A DNA stretch of 64,000 bases from Rutidosis leptorrhynchoides (GCF_046630445.1 NC_092337.1:227520001-227584000), one strand, 5' to 3'. Shown: positions 23,251 through 36,049, numbered from the stretch's first letter. Notes: generated by a model not told the origin, from the letters alone. Program-made: numbers and translations.

Positions 23251-23442
23251 AATACATATGTATCTATTTACAAATAGTGGTTCGTGAACCGTCGAGAACA
23301 GTCGAAGGTCAACTGAATATATGAAACAGTTCAAATTTTTTTTTTGAGACTCAACCTAATAGACTTTACTTATCGTGTCTAAGATATTAAGTCGTATCGA
23401 GAGTTTGATTTAAAATTAGTCGAAATTTTCCGGGTCGTGACA
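19850..23442 (-). repeat. E3 5' LTR (3,593 bp)
   Basis: Same ends and content as 12458-15970. It is 80 bp longer, mainly in the microsatellites at about 20568-20661, 20876-20971 and 23164-23247. The primer site lies just outside its left end. Confidence 0.9.
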
Positions 23443-23447
23443 GCAAC
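23443..23447. repeat. target-site duplication of E3 (right copy), GCAAC
   Basis: Matches 12453-12457. Confidence 0.9.
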
Positions 23448-23533
23448 CCTCCCCTAAAGGAAGACCATCATCACTTGTTTTCAAGAAATATCAATAACCA
23501 AAATATATCCAATTTCTGTATTTACCGCGCTCT

Positions 23534-23548
23534 CCGGTAGCGGCGCCA
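23534..23548 (-). other. E4 primer-binding site, tRNA-Asp type
   Basis: On the minus strand TGGCGCCGCTACCGG, close to TGGCGCCGTTGCCGG, the tRNA-Asp-complementary primer site of Athila and Tat elements. It lies 6 bp after the presumed LTR end at 23555. Confidence 0.7.
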
Positions 23549-23554
23549 AAAAGT

Positions 23555-24767
23555 TGATGTGCAAAAGTGTGCAGTGCTTAATTTGCCTTTTCAAACTTTT
23601 AAATTTACATAACCTTTTAATTCACTTTAAACACCCTAACGAGTAACAAGACCCGATCAGATGTAGAATTTTAGGTAATCATCCCAAGAGAGCGTAGATA
23701 CGTTTTAAGTTGGTTTAGTAGATAGCTTAGTTCTTATTAAAGAACTAAAAATAGATTTTTATATGTTTTTGAAGATTGTAGATTCTTATCTCTTAGGAAA
23801 GAGACGATTGAAGATAGGTTTTTAATGAGTGGAATAATAAGATATAAAGCAAGAAATAAAGATTTAAAAAAACAAGCATAAATAAAAGCAGTTACATGAA
23901 CAAATAACTCATACGAGAATCATATTAGACAAACTTCTTAACTTATATTAACAAAAATCAAGACAATAATCATAGACCAATTATTATCCCCAAACAGGTT
24001 AAGACAAGTGTTGCATATCATTCAATAGGCAGGACTTAAAGCATATGCTAGACACGTGATGTGCATGACTAACATCTCAATTCTTAGTATTCAATTCAAT
24101 TACATGATACATATCAACCTTATGATGCGGATCAAAATGCAAATAGACTGACAAATTATATAAGCTATTAAACATCAAGTAGATCAACTCAAGTTACTAG
24201 CTGAAAGTCAATTATTACTTTGTTCCCATGCAATAACTAATCAAATACATCCAAACAGAGGATCTTTGACTAAGCCTAACAATATTAAACTCTATTATAT
24301 AAACGTAACTCATATTCAACAGATTTATCACTAACTATGTTGTTTAACTTAATTGCATGCAATCCAATTTAACATTTTGATTGACTAGATCTAAACAAGT
24401 AGCATGAATCCAATAATAGATCGTTGGATTAAGTGCTAATCAATCCTAAAATCTAGCATTTAGTAATTAAGCATAACAAATAAGCATATTAAAACATAGC
24501 AGATTCAAAACAGTTTAAACATCATCACAGAAACTAAGTTTATACAGATCTAGAAAACTAAAAACTGTACAGAATGGAGCATGAAACCGTAGGCTTTGTT
24601 CCAGTCAAGCCGGTGACTTGGATTGATGAAGTCGGTGGCTTCATCTGATTCCCAGAGAAAGTAGTTTTCGTCCACGTAACCACTATGTACGTTTAGTTCA
24701 TAATGATAGATGAACGGATACAGAAAAAGTAAATAAAACGCGATAAACAAGAATAAAAGGATAAAGT
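23555..24767 (-). repeat. E4: Athila/Tat-like LTR fragment
   Basis: Begins TGATGTGC on the plus strand next to the tRNA-Asp primer site and runs right until cut by the E5 insertion at 24768. The rest is beyond the window. This is the outermost visible element: E3 lies in its leader and E5 in its LTR. No coding sequence is supported; an ORF on the minus strand at 24550-24840 crosses the E4/E5 boundary and is an artefact. Confidence 0.65.
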
Positions 24768-26225
24768 TGTGACGACCCGAAAATTTCCGAACAAAGTCTG
24801 TTAAGTTAAATCTCAACAATTTTAAACTATGTTCATACATTCATTTAACCTCGACCAAATTACGACGATTCACGAACCATTATTTAATTGGTTATGAATA
24901 TGTATATATAGGTATATGTATATGTAATAGCTTGAGAATATTAACAAAGTATTAAACGTATAATACTTTACATGAACGTATTTGTTTCAAAATATATTTA
25001 AAATAATTATCGACGGAATTAAAAGATAATATCAAAAGATTGAAATATCAGATACATTGAATTATGATTTCAAGTCTCTATTGAGAGGTCCACTTTGATT
25101 TAGGAAACCTTTCCTTTTTAAATATATTCAGAATAAATGATAAAGTTATCTTCGAGTAAGGACAAAGTGTCAAGTAGCGAGAGCTAGCCAGATTGGTGGA
25201 AATTCCTGTTAAATTCCAATACATGCTTTACAATAATTGCCCCGTGACTTTTGATAAGATAAATTAATTAACCTTCATATTATGTAATGTGAAAGTGAAA
25301 TTAGGGAATATAGGTAAATTAGGAAATAGATATTGACAAGTTAAAAAGATCGACATTTTACATTAAGATGATTCCATACGTTTGATTTTCCTTTAGACTT
25401 AATCCTACGAGTCATGATTAAACTGGAAGTTAAAACCTTGAAACCTGATATGATTCATATATGATTTTACTTTCATAAACCATAACGTCTTTTCGATATA
25501 ATAGACTTTTTAAGAACATCTTATTATAACCTTTGTAAGAAAATGATTTTTGAATATAAAATAATTTGGTTATTAAAATGTTTTTATGAACATTGTATAT
25601 AAACGAATCATATCCATTTTAAACTTTAAAATACAAATGTTACGAAATAGTAATTCTTAATATTTAAACGATTTCTAAATGTATAAGTTTTGAATATCAT
25701 TAGTTTTGAAAAACTATATATTATAATAAGTAAATAGTTCAAATCTATATTTCGAAATGAAAATATAAAATATATATATATTTTAACTTAGTCATAAAAT
25801 GTCCCGATTTAAAATAAATATATTTTGATATACAACGAGCCACTGATTTATAGAAGAAAATGACCAAAACACTCAAATGAATAGGTTACACTTTGAGTGG
25901 GTTAGTTTTTCATTGAATTAAGTATTATTACTTATAAAGGTACTCGTCACGAAACAAAAAGTATTAATTTTCTCAGCGTACGAAACTTCGTCCGAAAAAC
26001 CGAAAGCGGTACATGAGTCAAGTGACAACGTCTATGTCATTAGGATAAAAATTACATTTTTACCATACACAAAAATATTATATATTATATAAATAATTAT
26101 ATAGATTATTAATTATTAATATATATATATATATTATTATTATTTAAAATGGTGTCGGCAGAATCACAAAGTGGATATGAGCTGGATGAAAGGGCGATGC
26201 GATTGCATGGCCATGCCTCTACTAA

Positions 26226-26243
26226 ACCATGCGATCGCATGGT
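26226..26243. repeat. perfect 18-bp palindrome in E5 5' LTR
   Basis: ACCATGCGATCGCATGGT. A decayed sister palindrome lies at 26193-26212. Both have counterparts at 58311-58330 and 58344-58361. Confidence 0.9.
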
Positions 26244-26352
26244 AAGTCAGGTGAGGAAAGATGTATAAGTTCGATGAGCCTGGTTCCAGTTTAACTATCT
26301 ATCTATCTCTCGAGTTCATTTCACACATACATACATATATTAATATTATTAA

Positions 26353-26394
<42 letters not shown>

Positions 26395-26962
26395 GATCAT
26401 TATTATTAGTCTTAATATTAATATTAGTAGTATTAGTGTTAGTATTAATATTATTGTATTATACATAAAATACTACGACGGAGTGCTGCTCGAGTGATCT
26501 AAAAAGAGTTTTCAAAACTGGTTTTCGAGTAGGATAGGGCTAAGGAAATTATGGGTTATAGCTTTGGAGGTGATGGGTAATGTTTGAGGGTATGCTCGTG
26601 AGGTCAATCTAGTGTTTATCATCTCCGTTGTGTCTACGTACCTTTCCTGCAATATTGAATCTCAATATTGATACGTGAGCACTCATGACTTAACTTTTAT
26701 ATATTATTAGTGTATCCCTGACTAGTGCTCGAGTAGTTATGTTTATGCATGCTTGTATGATTAATTTTGTCGTTAATTAGCTTATGATAGATTATGAATT
26801 AGATACATATGCGATTGAGTTAAGGTATATGATATGCATGTCGTTGGAAAGCTGGCAAAAAATTAATAACTTTTCATTTAGAAAGTGTATGATTTTGATG
26901 AACGGATTAAAAGATATCGTCAATTGAATTATCTATAATTTTAAAAGTATTATTGCTAAAAT

Positions 26963-27062
26963 GATTATTGCTATCGTTATCGTTATCGTTATCGTTACCG
27001 TTATCATTATCGTTATCGTTATCGTCGTTATTATCGTTATTATTATTATTATTATGATTATG

Positions 27063-27150
<88 letters not shown>
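26963..27150. repeat. (TATCGT)n and (TTA)n microsatellites
   Basis: A degenerate TATCGT hexamer run (26973-27035) grades into about 37 TTA units (27040-27150). Confidence 0.9.
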
Positions 27151-27152
<2 letters not shown>

Positions 27153-28874
27153 ATTATTCAAAATAATTAATATTTTTATCAAACTATCATTTTATTATTT
27201 TTATCGTCATTATTATTGTTAAAAGTATCATTAATATTAAAACCATCATTTTTATTAAAATTATCATTTTTAATAGAAATATCATTGTTAATATAAAATA
27301 TCATTATTATTATCATTTTAGTATTATCATTATTAAAAATTTATCATTTTGAATAGAATTATTACTTTTATAAAATATTATTATTATTACAGTTAATATT
27401 AAAAGTATCATTATTATTAAGATTATCATGATTAGAATTACCATTTTATCATAATTAATATCATCATTAGTAAATATAAATATTGTTATTATTATTGTTA
27501 TTATTTTATTATTATTATTAAAAATAATTAATATTATTATTATAAAATAATGCAACTTTACTTATTATTATTATTATAGATATTATTTTTATTAAATAAA
27601 TATGTGATACAAAGATATTTTACTACATGTAATATAATTACATTAATAATAACTATCATTATATTTTTATTATATTAAATGAACTTTGTAAATTTTATTA
27701 CTTAAGATATATAAAGTATATTTTTATTATATAAATTTTAATACAAAATGTTATGAATTATATTATTTACTCTAATAAAATCTGTTAAAAATATTTAAAT
27801 ATATAAAACGACTATATTTAAGTTATATAATAATCATGTATAGATTTTGGAAATCATTTTAGTCAGATTGACTTTTGTAGACTTTTGCATGATAAATCTC
27901 GAGCATTAGGATTGTGGTACACTATGACTTGACCTAATTTGATAGACAGGTATTGACCATTATATAAATATATATATACTTAATATAGGTTCATGAATCC
28001 AAGGCTAACCTTGCATTGTTCAATGTCGTCATATGTATTTTTATTACAAAATACAGTATTGTGAGTTTCATTACTCCCTTTTTAAAGGCTTTTGCAATAT
28101 ATATTTTTGGGACTAAGAATACATGCATTACTTTTATAAATGTTTGACGAAATAGACACAAGTAATTGAAACTACATTCTTTGGTTGAATGATAGAGGCT
28201 GAATATGCCCCTTTTTGCTTGGTAGCCTAAGAATTAGTAAACCGATCTACTAATTGACACGAATCCTAAAGATAGATCTATTGGGCCTAACAAACCCCAT
28301 CCATGGTTGCGGATGCTTTAGTACTTCGAGTTTTTATATCATGTCTGAAGGATGTTCCGGAATGATGGGGATATTCTTATATGCATCTTGTTAATGTCGG
28401 TTACCAGGTGTTCAATCCATATGAATGATTTTTGCATGCACGATATTTATGAGAAATGGAAATGAAATTCTTGTGGTCTATTAAAATGATGGAAATGAAT
28501 GATTATGATAAACTAATGAACTCACCAACCTTTTGGTTGACAATTTAAAGCATGTTTATTCTCAGGTATGAAAGAAATCTTCCGCTATGCATTTGTTCAT
28601 TTTAAGGATATTACTTGAAGTCATTCATGGCATATTTCGAAGAACGGTGCATTCGAGTCATTGAGTTCATTAAGATTATTATTAAGTCAATTTATAGTTG
28701 GATAGTGGATATTATGAAATGGTATGCATGCCTGTCAATTGTCGATGTAAAAAAATGTTGTCTTTTAAAAACGAATGCAATGTTTGTAAAATGTATCATA
28801 TAGAGGTCAAATACCTCACGATGTAATCAACTATTGTGAATCGTTTATAATGTATAGGAACGGGTCCTTTCAGT

Positions 28875-28886
28875 TGGTATCAAAGC
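28875..28886 (+). other. E5 primer-binding site
   Basis: TGGTATCAAAGC, 2 bp after the LTR; one mismatch to TGGTATCAGAGC. Confidence 0.8.
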
Positions 28887-29279
28887 GGTGGTCTTAGCAA
28901 ACCAGGTCTGCATTAGTGTGTCTAACTGATAAGTCGTTAGGATGCATTAGTGAGTCTGGACTTCGACCGTGTCTGCATGTCAAAAGTTTTGCTTATCATT
29001 TTGTGTCGAAAATTACCTACTTATCATCCTTAGGAAATTACCTGCTTATCATTCTTAGTCTAGACACGTCTTGCTGCATTGATTGAATGAATAGTGTAAA
29101 GACAAAATTCATATCTTATCATATCTAGTACTGTAAACTTTGCTTAACATATTCCGTAAATTCCTCCGTAACCTACGAAATCTTTTGCTCTATATATATA
29201 GATATTCTATGTAAGTAGATTATCATCCGATAGCCAGAAATCACTTCATATCGAAAAATCCTTTACTCGATTGTACTAA
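28887..29279 (+). other. E5 5' leader
   Basis: Non-coding leader aligning with the E2 leader (3898-4270) and the E3 leader (minus, 19835-19460), including TTGCATTAGTGTGTCTAAC-like and CTAGACACG.CTT blocks. No ORF. Confidence 0.7.
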
Positions 29280-29729
29280 ATGGAATTCGTCATTAGTTCT
29301 TCGTCATTAGTTCAAGTCCCTCGGATTCCGAAATGGAATCCCACTCAAGCTCCGAAATCAGTGTGACCAGAATGGATCAACCAATCAGTCATCATCTATT
29401 CTGGATAAATTAGGGATGGGGTTTGTAGCCTCCTCAATCATTGGAGACAAGAAGAAGGTGATCCTTTCCATCCACCACATTGCCCTCTTGGTGAAGAACC
29501 TGAAGCACTTACCGGCGAACCTGTTCGAAACACCATTTTCTCTCTTATTTCTAGAGTATCTCATCACGATTATATACTACATCAAATTCTAGATTTTATT
29601 TATCCGCTTGTCCGAATCGACAATCATCCCGGTGTAATAGAAGAAGTCAACGAGCTTCGCACTCGGGTAGTGGCTTTGGAGAATATGGTGCAAAGGTTAC
29701 AAACACCAGCAGCAGCATCATCAGCATAA
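29280..29729 (+). pseudogene. E5 coiled-coil protein remnant
   Basis: A single frame of 149 codons from ATG 29280 to TAA 29727, interrupted by TGA at 29364 and TAA at 29406. It aligns with the E3 ORF: NHWRQEEGDPFHPP, ALTGEPVRNTIFSLI, EEVNELRTRVVALENMVQ. It ends in an Ala/Ser tail. The two stops lie in the poorly conserved N-terminal part. E6 is inserted 40 bp after its stop. Confidence 0.7.
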
Positions 29730-29764
29730 CCAGTACCACCATCATCAACGCCAACAGTACCATT

Positions 29765-29769
29765 ACCAC
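29765..29769. repeat. target-site duplication of E6 (left copy), ACCAC
   Basis: Repeated at 53521-53525 immediately after the LTR end ACATTTCA. Excising E6 leaves a continuous E5 sequence. Confidence 0.85.
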
Positions 29770-32700
29770 TGTAGTGACCCGAACTTTTCCATGTTTATAT
29801 ATATATTAAATGAAATTGTTATTTACATGATTAAGTGTTTCCAACATGTTAAGCAATCAAACTTGTTAAGACTTGATTAATTGAAATAGGTTTCATATAG
29901 ACAATTGACCACCCAAGTTGACCGATGATTCACGAACGTTAAAACTTGTAAAAACTATACGATGACATATATATGGTTATATATATAGTTAACATGATTT
30001 TATTATAAGTATGTATCTCATTAGGTATTTTAATAATGAGTTATATACATAAAAATGAGACTATTAATTTAAGAAACTCGAAAACGATATATATAACGAT
30101 TATCGTTATAACAACGTCTTACTAGGTACATATGAATCATATTAAGATATTGATACACTTGGTTAATTATGTTAAATGATAAGTAAATATATTATTAAGT
30201 GTATTAACAATGAAATACATATGTAAAAATAAGACTACTAACTTAATGATTTCGAAACGAGACATATATGTAACGATTATCGTTGTAACGACATTTAACT
30301 GTATATATATCATACTAAGATATATTATATATATCATAATATCATGATAATATAACAATTTAACATCTCATTTGTTATAATAAACAATGGGTTAACAACA
30401 TTCAACAAGATCGTTAACCTAAAGGTTTCAAAACAACATTTACATGTAACGACTAACGATGACTTAACGACTCAGTTAAAATGTATATACATGTAGTGTT
30501 TTAATATGTATTCATACACTTTTGAAAGACTTCAAGACACTTATCAAAATACTTCTACTTAACAAAAATGCTTACAATTACATCCTCGTTCAGTTTCATC
30601 AACAATTCTACTCGTATGCACCCGTATTCGTACTCGTACAATACACAGCTTTTAGATGTATGTACTATTGGTATATACACTCCAATGATCAGCTCTTAGC
30701 AGCCCATGTGAGTCACCTAACACATGTGGGAACTATCATTTGGCAACTAGCTTGAAATATCTCATAAAATTACAAAAATATGAGTAATCATTCATAACTT
30801 ATTTACATGAAAACAAAATTACATATCCTTTATATCTAATCCATACACCAATGACCAAAAACACCTAAAAACACTTTCATTCTTCAATTTTCTTCATCTA
30901 ATTGATCTCTCTCAAGTTCTATCTTCAAGTTCTAAGTGTTCTTCATAAATTCCAAAAGTTCTAGTTTCATAAAATCAAGAATACTTCCAAGATTGCAAGT
31001 TTACTTCCAAGTTTTCTAAATCCATTCCAAGTAATCATCCAAGATCAAGAAACCTTTGTTACTTACAGTAGGTTATCTTTCTAATACAAGGTAATAATCA
31101 TATTTAAACTTTAATTCAATTTCTATAACTATAACAATCTTATTTTGAGTGGAAATCTTACTTGAAATTGTTTTCGTGTAATGATTCTGCTTCAAGAACT
31201 TTCAAGCCATCCAAGGATCCTTAGAAGCTAGATCTATTTTTCTCATTTCCAGTAGGTTTATCCAAAGAACTTTAGGTAGTAATGATGTTCATAACATCAT
31301 TCGATTCATACATATAAAGCTATCTTATTCGAAGGTTTAAACTTGTAATCACTAGAACATAGTTTAGTTAATTCTAAACTTGTTCGCAAATAAAAGTTAA
31401 TCCTTCTAACTTGACTTTTAAAATCAACTAAACACATGTTCTATATCTATATGATATGATAACTTAATGATTTAAAACCTGAAAACACGAAAAACACCAT
31501 AAAACCGGATTTACGCCGTCGTAGTAACACCGCGGGCTGTTTTGGGTTAGTTAATTAAAAACTATGATAAACTTTGATTTAAAAGTTTTTATTCTGGGAA
31601 AATGATTTTTATTATGAACAAGAAACTATATCCAAAAATTATGGATAACTCAAAGTGAAAGTATGTTTTCTAAAATGGTCATCTAGACGTCGTTTTTTCG
31701 ACTGAAATGACTACCTTTACAAAAACAACTTGTAACTTATTTTTATGACTATAAACCTATACTTTTTCTATTTAGATTCATAAAATAGAGTTCAATATGA
31801 AACCATAGCAATTTGATTCACTCAAAACGGATTTAAAATGAAGAAGTTATGGGTAAAACAAGATTGGATAATTTTTCTCATTTTAGCTACGTGAAAATTG
31901 GTAACAAATCTATTCCAACCATAACTTAATCAACTTGTATTGTATATTATGTAATCTTGAGATACCATAGATACGTATACAATGTTTCGACCTATCATGT
32001 CGACACATCTATATATATTTCGGAACAACCATAGACACTCTATATGTGAATGTTGGAGTTAGCTATACAGGGTTGAGGTTGATTCCAATATATATATAGT
32101 TTGAGTTGTGATCAATACTGAGATATGTATACACTGGGTCGTGGATTGATTCAAGATAATATTTATCGATTTATTTCTGTACATCTAACTGAGGACAACT
32201 AGTTGTAGGTTACTAACGAGGACAGCTGACTTAATAAACTTAAAACATCAAAATATGTTAAAAGTGTTGTAAATATATTTTGAACATACTTTGATATATA
32301 TATCTATATATTGTTATAGGTTCGTGATTCAACCAGTGGCCAAGTCATACTTCCCGACGAAGTAAAAATCTGTGAAAGTGAGTTATAGTCCCACTTTTAA
32401 AATCTAATATTTTTAGGATGAGAATATATGCAGGTTTTATAAATGATTTACAAAATAGACACAAGTACATGAAACTACATTCTATGGTTGAATTATCGAA
32501 ATCGAATATGCCCCTTTTTATTAAGTCTGGTAATCTAAGAATTAGGGAACAGACACCCTAATTGACGCGAATCCTAAAGATAGATCTATTGGGCCTAACA
32601 AACCCCATCCAAAGTACCGGATGCTTTAGTACTTCAAAATTTATATCATATCCGAAGGGTGTCCCGGAATGATGGGGATATTCTTATATATGCATCTTGT

Positions 32701-33210
32701 TAATGTCGGTTACCAGGTGTTCACCATATGAATGATTTTTATCTCTATGTATGGGATGTGTATTGAAATATGAAATCTTGTGGTCTATTGTTACGATTTG
32801 ATATATATAGGTTAAACCTATAACTCACCAACATTTTTGTTGACGTTTAAAGCATGTTTATTCTCAGGTGAATACTAAGAGCTTCCGCTGTTGCATACTA
32901 AAATAAGGACAAGATTTGGAGTCCATGTTTGTATGATATTGTGTAAAAACTGCATTCAAGAAACTGATTTCGATGTAACATATTTGTATTGTAAACCATT
33001 ATGTAATGGTCGTGTGTAAACAGGATATTTTAGATTATCATTATTTGATAATCTACGTAAAGCTTTTTAAACCTTTATTTATGAAATAAAGGTTATGGTT
33101 TGTTTTAAAAATGAATGCAGTCTTTGAAAAATGTCTCATATAGGGGTCAAATCTCGCAACGAAATCAATTAATATGGAACGTTTTTAATCAATAAGAATG
33201 GGACATTTCA
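29770..33210 (+). repeat. E6 5' LTR (3,441 bp, long form)
   Basis: TGTAGTGACCCG start, ..GGACATTTCA end. It contains about 1.85 kb absent from the E7 LTRs. The block 32030-32150 is an inverted relative of the module at 18075-18200. The 77-codon frame at 30522-30755 is repeated in the other long LTRs but shows no coding constraint. No gene seen. Confidence 0.9.
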
Positions 33211-33212
33211 GT

Positions 33213-33224
33213 TGGTATCCGAGC
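33213..33224 (+). other. E6 primer-binding site
   Basis: TGGTATCCGAGC, 2 bp after the LTR; two mismatches to TGGTATCAGAGC, shared with E7. Confidence 0.75.
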
Positions 33225-33419
33225 GTTGGTATTAGAGAACCAGAAAATTTGCATTAGTGTGTTTTATCGAGTTTGTTAGGATGCATTAGTGAGTCTGGAC
33301 TTCTACCGTGTTTTCTTTAAAAATGATTGGTTAACATTTTTGTTTGAAACTATATATTATTAACATGTATATATTATGTGATATATTAATCTCTTAACAT
33401 GTTTGATATTGTGTGATAG

Positions 33420-34019
33420 ATGTCTACCTCTAGCACAAATCCCATTGACTCACCTAATAATAACAAAGAGTCGAATATATATTGGACTGATTCACAAGTT
33501 CCCGAAGAAGAACCGGAAGAAGAATCAGAACCGGAAGAAGAATCAGAACCGGAAGAGGAGGAACCGGAGGAGGAAATAGAACCGGTGGGGGAAATAATAA
33601 AACGGTTAAGTAAAAGAAAATCCTCAACCAACCGACCAAGGTTAATTATCGTCAATGGTGTTTCCGCCAAGGAAGCAAAATATTGGGAGGATTACCAATT
33701 CTCCGATGAATCGGATTCCGACGAGAATTCCTATGATGTTATAGAAATTAACCCAACTGAATTTAAAAAGGCAAAAGAAAATAATAAGGAAAAGGGCATA
33801 AAAATAGAGAAATCTAATTCCAACCCCGATGAACTTTATATGTATCGTCAACCCCCGAAGCCCTTAAGTTGTAACAATGACCCGGGAACCTCTAAACCAC
33901 CAGGTTTTTCTAAACCGTTGTGGAAAACGACAGCTCGTATTAGGGGAACATCATATATCCCTAGAAACTTGGCAAAACGAACCAAAACCGAAGAAGAAGA
34001 AACGAGCGAGTCTGAATAA
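33420..34019 (+). CDS. E6 acidic accessory protein (ORF1)
   Basis: 199 residues starting about 195 bp after the primer site. Residues about 26-60 are a run of Glu/Pro repeats (EEPEEESEPEEESEPEEEEP). A basic patch follows (KRLSKRKSSTNRPR), then a second acidic stretch (SDESDSDENS), a Lys-rich segment and a C-terminal proline-rich then basic region (PPKPLS, PPGFSKPLW, TTARIRGTSY). No transmembrane segment, zinc finger or enzyme motif. Probably soluble and disordered; the charge pattern resembles histone- or nucleic-acid-binding acidic proteins, but that is inference. The E7 copy keeps the frame to residue 186. It precedes the F-box ORF by 136 bp. Confidence 0.7.
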   Translation: MSTSSTNPIDSPNNNKESNIYWTDSQVPEEEPEEESEPEEESEPEEEEPEEEIEPVGEIIKRLSKRKSSTNRPRLIIVNGVSAKEAKYWEDYQFSDESDSDENSYDVIEINPTEFKKAKENNKEKGIKIEKSNSNPDELYMYRQPPKPLSCNNDPGTSKPPGFSKPLWKTTARIRGTSYIPRNLAKRTKTEEEETSESE

Positions 34020-34155
34020 GATAGTTGTATTCGTGTGGAGTAATATATGTAATATAGTGTGCATATGCTTTATGATATATGTAAAGATTGCTTGTATTAA
34101 TAAGTATTTTTTTATGAATCTAACTCTTGTCTATTTTACAGTATAAAAATACAAA

Positions 34156-34451
34156 ATGGATAGACAATCCAATATTTTAAGAGACCTACCCGGAGACATC
34201 ATTGATGAAATCTTGTCTAGAGTCGGTCAGAATTCTTCGGCACAACTATTTACGGCAAAATCAGTTTGTAAGACATTCGAAGAACGTTCCAAGAATGTCT
34301 TAGTTTATAAGAGACTTTCGTTTGAAAGATGGGGGATATCACATTGGGAAACCCATAAGTTACGATGTGTTTACTTTGACGCATATATTGCGGGGAACCC
34401 AAATGCTATTTTACGCAACGGGTTAAGAAATTATTTTGACTCAATGTATCC
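34156..34451 (+). CDS. E6 F-box protein, 5' part (interrupted by E7)
   Basis: The first 98 codons of the F-box ORF, cut by E7 after 34451. It contains an F-box (ILRDLPGDIIDEILSRV, then FTAKSVCKTFEE) near the N-terminus, followed by the start of a Sel1-like region (AGNPNAILRNGLRNYF). F-box proteins dock substrates to SCF ubiquitin ligases through SKP1. The open frame runs 40 bases into the E7 LTR before a stop; that extension is not part of the gene. The second part is at 44227-44602. Confidence 0.8.
34447..34451. repeat. target-site duplication of E7 (left copy), TATCC
   Basis: Repeated at 44222-44226, flanking the TG..CA ends of E7. Confidence 0.9.
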
Positions 34452-36047
34452 TGTAGTGACCCGAACTTTTCCATGTTTATATATATATTAAATGAAATTG
34501 TTATTTACATGATTAAGTGTTTCCAATATGTTAAGCAATCAAACTTGTTAAGACTTGATTAATTGAAATAGGTTTCATATAGACAATTGACCACCCAAGT
34601 TGACCGGTGATTCACGAACGTTAAAACTTGTAAAAACTATATGATGACATATATATGGATATATATATAGTTAACATGATATTATGATAAGTAAACATAT
34701 CATTAAGTATATTAACAATGAACTACATATGTAAAAACAAGACTACTAACTTAATGATTTTGAAACGAGACATATATGTAACGATTATCGTTGTAACGAC
34801 ATTTAATGTATATATATCATATTAAGAGATATTTATACATCATAATATCATGATAATATAATAATTTAAAATCTCATTTGATATTATAAACATTGGGTTA
34901 ACAACACTTAACAAGATCGTTAACCTAAAGGTTTCAAAACAACACTTACATGTAACGACTAACGATGACTTAACGACTCAGTTATAATGTATATACATAT
35001 AGTGTTTTAATATGTACTCATACACTTTTGAAAGATTTCAAGACACTTATCAAAATACTTCTACTTAACAAAAATGCTTACAATTACATCCTCGTTCAGT
35101 TTCATCAACAATTCTACTCGTATGCACCCGTATTCGTACTCGTACAATACACAGCTTTTAGATGTATGTACTATTGATATATACACTCCAATGATCAGAT
35201 CTTAGCAGCCCATGTGAGTTTCATTTGCCTTTTTACCCTTTATATTTTTGGGCTGAGAATACATGCGCAATTTTTATAAATGTTTTACTAAATAGACACA
35301 AGTAATCGAAACTACATTATATGGTTGAATTATCGAAACCGAATATGCCCATTTTTATTAAGTCTGGTAATCTACGAATTAGGGAACAGACACCTTAATT
35401 GACGCGAATCCTAAAGATAGATCTATTGGGCCTAACAAACCCCATCCAAAGTACCGGATGCTTTAGTACTTCGAAATTTATATCATATCCGAAGGGTGTC
35501 CCGGAATGATGGGGATATTCTTATATATGCATCTTGTTAATGTCGGTTATCAGGTGTTCACCATATGAATGATTTTTATCTCTATGTATGGGATGTGTAT
35601 TGAAATATGAAATTTTGTGGTCTATTGTTACGATTTGATATATATAGGTTAAACCTATAACTCACCAACATTTTTGTTGACGTTTAAAGCATGTTTATTC
35701 TCAGGTGAATACTAAGAGCTTCCGCTGTTGCATACTAAAATAAGGACAAGATTTGGAGTCCATGTTTGTATGATATTGTGTAAAAACTGCATTCAAGAAA
35801 CTGATTTCGATGTAACATATTTGTATTGTAAACCATTATGTAATGGTCGTGTGTAAACAGGATATTTTAGATTATCATTATTTGATAATCTACGTAAAGC
35901 TTTTTAAACCTTTATTTATGAAATAAAGGTTATGGTTTGTTTTAAAATGAATGCAGTCTTTGAAAAACGTCTCATATAGAGGTCAAAACCTCGCAACGAA
36001 ATCAATTAATATGGAACGTTTTTAATCAATAAGAACAGGACATTTCA
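34452..36047 (+). repeat. E7 5' LTR (1,596 bp, short form)
   Basis: TGTAGTGACCCG start, ..GGACATTTCA end. Relative to E6 it lacks about 1.85 kb; the junction lies at 35214-35219 (GTGAGT). Confidence 0.92.
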
Positions 36048-36049
36048 GT

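Larger units (their letters stand above)
12458..23442 (-). mobile_element. E3: complete non-autonomous LTR retrotransposon (LARD-like), 10,985 bp
   Basis: On the minus strand: 5' LTR 23442-19850, primer site 19847-19836, coiled-coil ORF 19459-18974, a 3-kb mostly non-coding centre, PPT about 16010-15971, 3' LTR 15970-12458. Flanked by the GCAAC duplication. There is no protease, RT, RNase H or integrase, so it must depend on proteins from another element, presumably the chromoviruses sharing its primer site and PPT. By hand count about 14 substitutions separate the first 700 bp of the two LTRs (about 2%), implying a fairly recent insertion. The centre carries a poly(A)-binding-protein fragment and an antisense two-TM ORF, both also present in E5. 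Confidence 0.9.
24768..28872 (+). repeat. E5 5' LTR (4.1 kb)
   Basis: TGTGACGACCCG at the start, ..GGGTCCTTTCA at the end, followed by the primer site. The first 1.48 kb aligns with 56850-58364. It contains a TTA/ATT-rich zone (26340-27560) whose long Ile/Asn ORFs are spurious, and a palindrome at 26226-26243. No gene seen. Confidence 0.85.

Noticed and set aside
26907..27182. Poly-Asn or poly-Ile ORFs on both strands
   Set aside because: Translations of a (TTA)n microsatellite; likewise the Tyr-Ile and Ile runs at 13054-13591 and 20446-21026.
30522..30755. 77-codon ORF repeated in three long LTRs (also 50321-50554, 62726-62959)
   Set aside because: It is open in all three, but the few differences among copies are mostly amino-acid-changing and the LTRs are as similar outside the ORF, so there is no sign of coding constraint.
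33386..33670. Ser/Gly-rich minus-strand ORF opposite the acidic ORF (also 36223-36507)
   Set aside because: Antisense shadow of the Glu/Pro repeat.
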